Of a DNA stretch of 64,000 nt, positions 58,204 through 64,000 are shown piece after piece. This stretch comes from Rossellomorea aquimaris (GTDB lineage Bacteria; Bacillota; Bacilli; Bacillales; Bacillaceae_B): assembly GCF_020172085.1 (NCBI RefSeq), contig NZ_JAIVAT010000007.1, forward strand, positions 62,001 through 126,000, read 5' to 3'. Numbering within the stretch: position 1 is the first letter of the stretch; the number at the start of each line of letters is the position of its first letter. The translations under genes were made by a program, and so were the position numbers. Under the pieces are notes generated by a model. It ran no database searches, was not told where the DNA came from, and worked only from the letters and a program-made list of their open reading frames with translations.

Positions 58204-59018
58204 ATGTGAAGAGTCCGAATGACATCCCGAATGCAGATTACAAGGAAGCCCTTTTGAGCCTCCTTTATCAGCTGGCGGACGATGATTTCATCCTTGCTTA
58301 CCGGGGATCTGAATGGCTCGGCCTCGCTCCCCATATCGAGGAGGATGTTGCGTTTTCGTCCATCAACCAAGACACGATGGGCCATGCGACAATGTTTTAT
58401 CAGCTCCTTGAAGAATTGGGAGAAGGAGATCAAGACCATCTCGCTCATGGCCGGAAGGCAGATGAAAGAAGAAATGCGATCCTGCTTGAAGAAGTGAACG
58501 GTCCCGGCAACTATATGGAGGAACCACGTTACGATTGGGCTTTCGCCGTTGTGAGACATTATTTCTACAGCGTGGCGAAAAAGGTGCGGATTGACTCATT
58601 AAAGAATTCCTCCTATGAACCACTTGCCGAAATGGCCATCAAGATCAACACGGAATTATATTATCACCTGCTTCACTGGAAAACCTGGTTCATTCAATTA
58701 TTGAATTCAGGCGGAGAAGCAAGGGAGCGCATGAATAAGGCAATTGAACGTGTACTGGATGAGTTCCAGGGAGTCCTGACCCTGGGGCCAAAGGGGAAAG
58801 AGATGTCCTTCATGGCTTTGATCGAAGGGGAAGAAAGCTTGGTGAAACGATGGGAGCTTGCCCTCGAGCCGGTTTTCATGTCCACACAGCTATCATTTCC
58901 GCCGAGAGTGGACATGAAAAAAGGGAATGGACGCGTAGGAGAACATACTCATGAATTAGATGCAGCCTTATCAACACTAAGCGAAGTCTATCAAACCAAT
59001 CCCGCAGCAACCTGGTAA
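58200..59018 (+). CDS. paaC: 1,2-phenylacetyl-CoA epoxidase structural subunit PaaC
   Basis: About 272 residues. ALLSLLYQLADDDFILAYRGSEWLGLAPHIEEDVAFSSINQDTMGHA at the N-terminus and EPVFMSTQLSFP later match PaaC, the non-catalytic ferritin-like partner of PaaA that helps bind substrate. ATG 58200 is chosen because it overlaps the paaB stop in ATGA form; an in-frame ATG 24 bases upstream is inside paaB. Confidence 0.94.
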   Translation: MNVKSPNDIPNADYKEALLSLLYQLADDDFILAYRGSEWLGLAPHIEEDVAFSSINQDTMGHATMFYQLLEELGEGDQDHLAHGRKADERRNAILLEEVNGPGNYMEEPRYDWAFAVVRHYFYSVAKKVRIDSLKNSSYEPLAEMAIKINTELYYHLLHWKTWFIQLLNSGGEARERMNKAIERVLDEFQGVLTLGPKGKEMSFMALIEGEESLVKRWELALEPVFMSTQLSFPPRVDMKKGNGRVGEHTHELDAALSTLSEVYQTNPAATW

Positions 59019-59031
59019 AGGATGAGGAGAA

Positions 59032-59511
59032 ATGACGGCAACCGTATTAGATGTTCTTCAAACAGTGAAAGATCCTGAAATTGATTCTATCAGCATTGTG
59101 GACCTTGGTATGGTGAATCGGGTCCATCATCAGGAGGAAACCCTGGTAATTGAACTGCTTCCCACTTTTGTCGGCTGTCCTGCACTGGACATCATTAAAG
59201 GAAATGTGGAGAAAGCGTGCAGGGAGAACCTTGACGTACAATCCATACAGGTGGAGTTCGTCTATTCTCCGCCATGGACATCGGATCGACTGACGGTGAA
59301 TGGACGGGAGCGGCTGAAGGAATTTGGCATCGCGCCCCCGCCTGAACATTTCACAGGGGAGGAAGATTGGGAGATTCATTGCCCTTACTGCGATTCCCCC
59401 TATACGTCAATGGAGAATCTGTTTGGGCCGACCGCCTGCAGAAGCATCCTCTACTGTAAACAATGCCGTAACCCGTTTGAAGCCATGAAGCCTATATCCA
59501 CGATGATGTAA
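59032..59511 (+). CDS. paaD: PaaD-like DUF59 protein for epoxidase maturation
   Basis: A 159-residue protein: an N-terminal MIP18/DUF59 domain (VKDPEIDSISIVDLGMVNRV, then PTFVGCPALDII with the conserved cysteine) and a C-terminal zinc-ribbon-like four-cysteine segment (HCPYCDSPYTS and YCKQCRNPFEA). PaaD is thought to assist iron or iron-sulfur insertion into the epoxidase system. It follows paaC by 13 bases. Confidence 0.92.
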   Translation: MTATVLDVLQTVKDPEIDSISIVDLGMVNRVHHQEETLVIELLPTFVGCPALDIIKGNVEKACRENLDVQSIQVEFVYSPPWTSDRLTVNGRERLKEFGIAPPPEHFTGEEDWEIHCPYCDSPYTSMENLFGPTACRSILYCKQCRNPFEAMKPISTMM

Positions 59512-59552
59512 AAATCTATTAAACTATTGAAAATCAAAGGAGAGATTCCATT

Positions 59553-59861
59553 ATGGTAAAACTGATTGCATTATATAAGCACCCTGAAAACAAAGAGCAA
59601 TTCGATGAGCACTACTTCAATACCCATGGTCCGATCACGGCGAAAATCCCTGGTCTTAAGAAGATGGATGTTACTCGCATCGTCGGTTCTCCAATGGGTG
59701 GGGAAGGCAAGTATTACTTAATGTGTGAAATGTACTACGAGAGCCATGAAGCACTGAAGGCAGCGATGAAATCCGATGAAGGAAAAGCTTCAGGGAAGGA
59801 CCTTATGGGCTTTGCAGCAGATCTTGTCACCCTTATGATCGGCGAAGAAGTGAATGAGTAA
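59553..59861 (+). CDS. EthD-domain protein in the paa operon
   Basis: A 102-residue ferredoxin-like alpha/beta-barrel protein: KLIALYKHPENKEQFDEHYFNTHGPITAKIPGL is the EthD signature. Related small proteins accompany oxygenases and may bind unstable intermediates. It takes the position where paaE, the epoxidase reductase, stands in Escherichia coli, but it has no flavin or iron-sulfur motif and cannot replace it. It overlaps paaF by 8 bases, which ties it to the pathway. Confidence 0.88.
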   Translation: MVKLIALYKHPENKEQFDEHYFNTHGPITAKIPGLKKMDVTRIVGSPMGGEGKYYLMCEMYYESHEALKAAMKSDEGKASGKDLMGFAADLVTLMIGEEVNE

Positions 59862-60633
59862 AGAGTACGAATATATCGTAGTAACCGAGAGGGACGGACT
59901 TGGTTTTATCGAATTGAACAGACCGAAAGTCTTGAACGCCATCAATCGTCCCATGGTATCGGAGCTGGTCCATGCTTTCGAGGCGTTTGATCGGAATGAC
60001 AGTGTGAAAGTCATCGTGCTGTCCGGAAAAGGAAGGGCGTTCGCTGCAGGCGCAGACATCGATGAAATGGCAGAGGACGGCGCCATTGATCTTGAGCTAC
60101 TGAATCAATTCACCGAATGGGACCGCCTTGCCTGGATCAAGAAACCGATCATCGGTGCGGTTCAAGGGTTTGCGTTAGGCGGAGGATTCGAACTTGCCCT
60201 TTGTTGTGACCTTCTATTTGCGTCTGAGGATGCAAGCTTCGGTTTTCCGGAAGTGAATCTGGGGGTCATGCCAGGAGCCGGTGGAACCCAGAGACTTACG
60301 AAGCTGATTGGGAAATCCCGTGCCATGGAGTGGCTGTTATCAGGAGACATGTTTACAGCCACTCAAGCTCTCGAATGGGGAGTCATCAACCGGTCAATCC
60401 CGAAAGAACTTTTAATAGAAGAAACAGAGAGATTTGCAAGGAAACTGGCGACAAAGCCACCGCTTTCCCTTCGGTTGATCAAGGAGTCTGTCCATAAAGC
60501 CGTGGATTCCTCTATTTATGAAGGAATGCAATATGAGCGTAAGAACTTCTATCTGCTTTTTGCCTCAGAAGATCAGAAAGAAGGCATGAACGCTTTCGTG
60601 GAAAAACGGAAACCGGATTTTAAAGGGAAATAG
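59854..60633 (+). CDS. paaF: Enoyl-CoA hydratase, probable PaaF
   Basis: A 259-residue crotonase. Both catalytic glutamates of true hydratases are present: E113 (GGGFELA) and E133 (GFPEVNLG), plus the oxyanion-hole segment AAGADI (64-69) and GAGGTQRL. It likely hydrates 2,3-dehydroadipyl-CoA in the lower phenylacetate pathway. The two-glutamate pattern separates it from the following PaaG-type gene. Confidence 0.88.
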   Translation: MSKEYEYIVVTERDGLGFIELNRPKVLNAINRPMVSELVHAFEAFDRNDSVKVIVLSGKGRAFAAGADIDEMAEDGAIDLELLNQFTEWDRLAWIKKPIIGAVQGFALGGGFELALCCDLLFASEDASFGFPEVNLGVMPGAGGTQRLTKLIGKSRAMEWLLSGDMFTATQALEWGVINRSIPKELLIEETERFARKLATKPPLSLRLIKESVHKAVDSSIYEGMQYERKNFYLLFASEDQKEGMNAFVEKRKPDFKGK

Positions 60634-60645
60634 GGAGGCTGCCAC

Positions 60646-61419
60646 ATGTACGAAACGATTAAGTATGAAGTGAAAAATAACGTAGCATGGATCACCATGA
60701 ATCGACCGGATAAGCTGAATGCCTTTATCCGGCAGCTCAACCTGGAGATCCAGAAAGCCGTGAAGGATTCTTCACGGAATGAAGACGTGAGAGCCATCGT
60801 CATCACGGGGGAAGGGAGAGCCTTCTGTTCAGGTCAGGATTTAAGTGAAGTCGATGAAAGCATGGATCACGGTGAAGTGCTCCGACATAACTACGGACCG
60901 ATGGTGAAAGAGATCGAGCAGTGTGAAAAGCCGGTTATCGCTGCTGTCAACGGCGTAGCGGCCGGTGCGGGATTCAGTCTGGCCCTTGCGTGTGACTTCA
61001 GACTGGTATCAGAGAAAGCGAGCTTCGTACAGGCATTTGTGCATGTCGGACTCGTTCCGGATTCAGGGAACCTCTACTATTTATCAAAGATTGTCGGCTA
61101 CGCAAAAGCGTTGGAGCTGGCGGTGTTTGGAGAGAAGATCAAGGCAATCGATGCAGAAAAACTTGGTCTCGTAACGAAAATCATTCCACTCGATGAGTGG
61201 CAGGAAGAAACGGCTGCCTTTGCCGAGAGGATTGCCTCTATGCCAACGAAGGCAATCGGTTTGATGAAGCGCTTATTAAAGGGCAGTGCAGATTTATCCT
61301 TCAACGAATACTTAGAAAAAGAAGCCTGTGCCCAGCGGATCGCAGGTATGACAGAAGATCATCGCGAAGGTGTGACAGCCTTTATAGAAAAAAGAAAGCC
61401 AGCCTTTCACGGAAAATAA
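60646..61419 (+). CDS. paaG: Ring 1,2-epoxyphenylacetyl-CoA isomerase, PaaG
   Basis: A 257-residue crotonase-fold isomerase. The first hydratase glutamate is replaced by S111 (GAGFSLA), and the second position is part of HVGLVPDSGN with D139, which aligns with the catalytic aspartate of PaaG. It should convert the ring epoxide to oxepin-CoA and isomerise later intermediates. RBS AGGGAGG lies upstream; 12 bases separate it from paaF. Confidence 0.88.
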   Translation: MYETIKYEVKNNVAWITMNRPDKLNAFIRQLNLEIQKAVKDSSRNEDVRAIVITGEGRAFCSGQDLSEVDESMDHGEVLRHNYGPMVKEIEQCEKPVIAAVNGVAAGAGFSLALACDFRLVSEKASFVQAFVHVGLVPDSGNLYYLSKIVGYAKALELAVFGEKIKAIDAEKLGLVTKIIPLDEWQEETAAFAERIASMPTKAIGLMKRLLKGSADLSFNEYLEKEACAQRIAGMTEDHREGVTAFIEKRKPAFHGK

Positions 61420-61443
61420 TTCAATCAAAGAGGAGATGGAGTT

Positions 61444-62961
61444 ATGTCTACAGTAAAAGAGCAAAGCTTTGAAGTCCTTGAAATGAAAAGAGAACATTAT
61501 TCATTGGTGATTAACGGTCAACGCATGGAAAGCACGTCTGGAGAAACGTTCACAACGTACAATCCGGCAACAGGTGAAGCGATCGCTACCGTATCACTTG
61601 CATCAGTGGAAGATGCTGAAAAAGCGGTTGAAGCAGCCAGAAACGCATTTGATCACGGAAAATGGAAGAAGTTCCCGATCAACAAGCGTTCCCGTGTACT
61701 TAACAAAATTGCAGGCATTATGAGATCTCGTTTCAATGAGCTTGTTTCACTGGAAATCATGGACAGCGGGAAATCATTATCCGCGGCACAAGGTCAAGTG
61801 ATGCAAGCGATTGAAGACTTTGAATTCTATGCAGGTGCAATCGTGGGTCATCGCGGAACGGTCAATAACGTACCAGGTCAATTCACAAACGTTGCCGAGA
61901 AAGAACCGGTCGGAGTATGTGCCCAGATCATCCCTTGGAATTATCCATTGATGATGGCTGCATGGAAAATCGCGCCGGCCATCGCTGCAGGCTGCTCGGT
62001 TGTCGTGAAACCAGCGACCCTTACACCGCTGACGGCCATCGTCCTCGGGGAAATCTGTATTGAAGCGGGAGTTCCTGAAGGGGTTGTCAACATCATACCG
62101 GGTGCAGGTTCTTCTGTCGGTAATTACTTAGTGGAGCATGAAAAAGTGGATAAAGTGGCCTTCACCGGTTCCACTCCGATCGGTAAAAACATCATGGAAA
62201 AAGCATCCCAAACATTAAAAAGGGTCACGCTCGAATTAGGCGGAAAATCCCCAAATATCGTGTTTGAAGACGCTGATGTGGATGCAGCTGTGGATGGTTC
62301 CCTATTCGGAATCTTCTATAATACAGGTCAATCCTGTGAAGCGCGCTCCAGATTATATGTCCATGAAGATATCTATGATGAATTCATGGAGAAGTTCGTT
62401 GAAAAAACGAAGAAGCTGAAGCTTGCCGACCCACATGATAAAGGCACCCATATCGGAGCCATCATCAATCAGGGTCAGCTGGATACAATCGATGGGTATG
62501 TACAGTCTGCCAAAGAAGAAGGAGCGACGATCTTAGCCGGAGGAAGTCCTGCGAAGGTAGAAGGCTTTGAAAATGGCTACTGGTATGAGCCTACCATCAT
62601 CACCGATGTAAACCACGATATGAAGGTAGTGAAAGAAGAAATCTTCGGACCGGTTGTGGTGGTAATGAAATTCAAAGATGAAAAAGAAGCGATCAGAATG
62701 GCCAACGACAGCGAATATGGACTCGGTTCCGCGGTATGGACTCAGAATCATGGCCGTGCCACAAGAGTATCCAAAGCGATCCAGGCCGGAATTGTCATGG
62801 TGAACTGCCCGTTCTCCGCATTCCCGGGCACACCATTTGGAGGCTATAAGCAGTCCGGATTCGGCCGTGAGCTTTGCGTGGAAACGCTCGACCTTTATAC
62901 AGAAACAAAGAGCATCATTTCTTATTTCGGGAACCGTCCATTAAATCCATTTGGCGTATAA
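61444..62961 (+). CDS. Aldehyde dehydrogenase of the phenylacetate operon
   Basis: A 505-residue NAD(P)-dependent aldehyde dehydrogenase with catalytic E264 (LELGGKSPN) and C298 (NTGQSCEAR), and the cofactor segment FTGSTPIGK. Position suggests it oxidises the semialdehyde formed after ring opening, the role of the dehydrogenase half of PaaZ in other bacteria, but its single-domain form also resembles betaine- or phenylacetaldehyde dehydrogenases, which would feed the pathway from above. It lacks the fused hydratase domain of E. coli PaaZ. Confidence 0.85.
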   Translation: MSTVKEQSFEVLEMKREHYSLVINGQRMESTSGETFTTYNPATGEAIATVSLASVEDAEKAVEAARNAFDHGKWKKFPINKRSRVLNKIAGIMRSRFNELVSLEIMDSGKSLSAAQGQVMQAIEDFEFYAGAIVGHRGTVNNVPGQFTNVAEKEPVGVCAQIIPWNYPLMMAAWKIAPAIAAGCSVVVKPATLTPLTAIVLGEICIEAGVPEGVVNIIPGAGSSVGNYLVEHEKVDKVAFTGSTPIGKNIMEKASQTLKRVTLELGGKSPNIVFEDADVDAAVDGSLFGIFYNTGQSCEARSRLYVHEDIYDEFMEKFVEKTKKLKLADPHDKGTHIGAIINQGQLDTIDGYVQSAKEEGATILAGGSPAKVEGFENGYWYEPTIITDVNHDMKVVKEEIFGPVVVVMKFKDEKEAIRMANDSEYGLGSAVWTQNHGRATRVSKAIQAGIVMVNCPFSAFPGTPFGGYKQSGFGRELCVETLDLYTETKSIISYFGNRPLNPFGV

Positions 62962-62978
62962 GAAATTATCATCAAGGA

Positions 62979-63004
62979 GGGGTTGTCCTACAAGGCAACC
63001 CCTT
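62979..63004 (+). other. Intercistronic hairpin before paaH
   Basis: GGGGTTG pairs with CAACCCC around TCCTACAAGG, 24 bases before the paaH start. No T-run; it may stabilise or process the mRNA rather than terminate. Confidence 0.5.
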
Positions 63005-63027
63005 ATTGCTAGAAAGGGGAATGTAAC

Positions 63028-63903
63028 ATGACACAGCATATCGTCGTTGTCGGCTCAGGTGTAATGGGAAGAGGAATTGCCTACGTCAGTGCAACAGGAG
63101 GCTTCCGGACAACACTTGTGGATATAAAACAAGAACAATTGGATCATGCGCGGGATGAGATTGGGCACATCTTCCAAAAAGGAATCGAGCGGAAAAAGCT
63201 GACGCAGCAGGAGTATGTAGAAGCGAAAGAACTTATGAGCTATTCAACGAATCTGTCCATTGCCGTGAGGGATGCCGATGTCGTCATCGAAGCCGTTCCT
63301 GAGAAAACAGATATCAAACGAGGCGTATTCGAAGTACTGGATGCCCATGCCCCGGAGCATTGCTATCTGGCAACCAATACTTCCACCATGAGCCCGACCG
63401 AAATCGGCTCCTTTACGAAACGTCCTGACAAAGTGATTGCCATGCACTTTTTCAATCCCGTACATAAGATGCCGCTGGTTGAAATCGTGAAGGGATTGGA
63501 AACAAGCGAGGAAACGGTGGAGGTCATCGGGCAGGTTGCCCGCCTGATGGGAAAAGAAACGGTGGTTATCAATGAGTTCCCCGGTTTCGTCACAAGCAGA
63601 ATCTCGGCACTTGTCGGGAATGAAGCCTTTTATATGCTTCAGGAAGGACTCGGATCTCCTGAGGAAATCGATAAGGCGATCAAGCTCGGGCTTAATTATC
63701 CGATGGGTCCCTTTGAGCTCGGTGATTTAGTCGGGTTGGATACGCGTTTGAACAATCTCAAGTACCTCCACGAAAAGCTTGGGGAAAAGTATCGTCCTGC
63801 GCCTTTATTAGAGAAATACGTGAAGGCCGGCCGCCTTGGGCGAAAAACGGGCAAAGGGGTCTATGATTACTCAGAAACGAAGGAAAAGGAGCATCAATCA
63901 TGA
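63028..63903 (+). CDS. paaH: 3-hydroxyacyl-CoA dehydrogenase, PaaH
   Basis: A 291-residue NAD-dependent enzyme. The Rossmann motif GSGVMGRG (9-16), the catalytic-histidine segment [17 protein letters not shown], and [11 protein letters not shown] are diagnostic. In this operon it oxidises 3-hydroxyadipyl-CoA to 3-oxoadipyl-CoA. AAAGGGG precedes the ATG; the thiolase start overlaps its stop (ATGA). Confidence 0.92.
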   Translation: MTQHIVVVGSGVMGRGIAYVSATGGFRTTLVDIKQEQLDHARDEIGHIFQKGIERKKLTQQEYVEAKELMSYSTNLSIAVRDADVVIEAVPEKTDIKRGVFEVLDAHAPEHCYLATNTSTMSPTEIGSFTKRPDKVIAMHFFNPVHKMPLVEIVKGLETSEETVEVIGQVARLMGKETVVINEFPGFVTSRISALVGNEAFYMLQEGLGSPEEIDKAIKLGLNYPMGPFELGDLVGLDTRLNNLKYLHEKLGEKYRPAPLLEKYVKAGRLGRKTGKGVYDYSETKEKEHQS

Positions 63904-64000
63904 GAGAAGTGATCATAGTCGATGCCGTCCGTACTCCGATCGGAAGATACAAAGGCGCGTTGAAAGAGGTCCGCCCTGATGATTTAGGAGCTCATGTCAT
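63900..64000 (+). CDS. paaJ: Thiolase (probable PaaJ), truncated by window edge
   Basis: The first 33 codons are visible: [19 protein letters not shown] and RPDDLGAHV, the standard N-terminus of acetyl-CoA acyltransferases. In this context it should cleave 3-oxoadipyl-CoA to succinyl-CoA and acetyl-CoA. The catalytic cysteine lies beyond the window. Overlaps the paaH stop in ATGA form. Confidence 0.85.
   Translation, partial: MREVIIVDAVRTPIGRYKGALKEVRPDDLGAHV

Overview
This window looks like chromosomal DNA of an endospore-forming Bacillaceae (Bacillus/Rossellomorea-like), with moderate GC. The basis is an alpha/beta-type SASP, a probable gamma-type SASP, an RsbR-type stressosome protein, a KinB-like histidine kinase, an intracellular subtilisin, TPP and T-box leaders, frequent TTG starts with strong AGGAGG sites, and intrinsic terminators after most units. 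I saw no tRNA, rRNA, CRISPR, phage or transposase genes.

Layout. 1-8 kb: the 3' part of an MFS gene, a TPR plus dynamin-like GTPase, an RsbR paralogue, and a polar amino-acid ABC uptake operon. 8-14.5 kb: a YtrA-type GntR/ABC/permease/sigma operon facing an ABC-2-type ATPase/permease pair. 14.6-19.6 kb: a ZIP metal transporter, a histidine phosphatase, a thioredoxin-like protein, and an ECF sigma gene with its probable membrane partner behind an ECF-like promoter. 19.6-28.6 kb: TPP riboswitch-thiT, a DedA protein, a split ThrE-type exporter, a secreted beta-propeller protein and a heterodimeric ABC exporter. 28.6-29.2 kb holds a phased repeat array and a probable free-standing non-coding RNA on the minus strand with its own promoter and terminator.

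29-43 kb carries housekeeping and stress genes (YdaG-like protein, UDG-family protein, DUF421, SASP, alanine symporter, acyl-CoA dehydrogenase, aromatic acid exporter, cREC protein, GDPD, sensor kinase, YczE-type protein, Rad3-type helicase). The most unusual gene lies here (37666-38715): an XRE-like helix-turn-helix joined to the nucleotide-binding and C-terminal domains of an F1 ATP synthase beta subunit whose P-loop is destroyed, preceded by spaced palindromes. 43-55 kb: ferritin-like protein, gamma-SASP candidate, YkuS, intracellular protease, Cu/Zn SOD behind a double palindrome, a T-box-controlled SNF transporter, a DAO-type oxidoreductase, an ABC-F protein, a GntR regulator, a YitT protein and an auto-regulated marR-MFS drug-efflux operon.

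55.4-64 kb is a phenylacetate catabolic operon cut off at the right edge: paaK, paaABCD, an EthD-domain protein, paaF, paaG, an aldehyde dehydrogenase, paaH and the start of a thiolase (paaJ). Phenylacetate is activated to its CoA ester, epoxidised, isomerised, opened and degraded by beta-oxidation-like steps. The reductase paaE and a dedicated regulator are not visible here.

Repeats: two related structured intergenic elements (types A and B) occur as the same A-then-B pair at 4.1-4.5 and 15.6-16.1 kb, and two helically phased ~20-bp arrays lie at 28.6 and 55.0 kb. All functional statements are inferred from reading the sequence; no database search was run.
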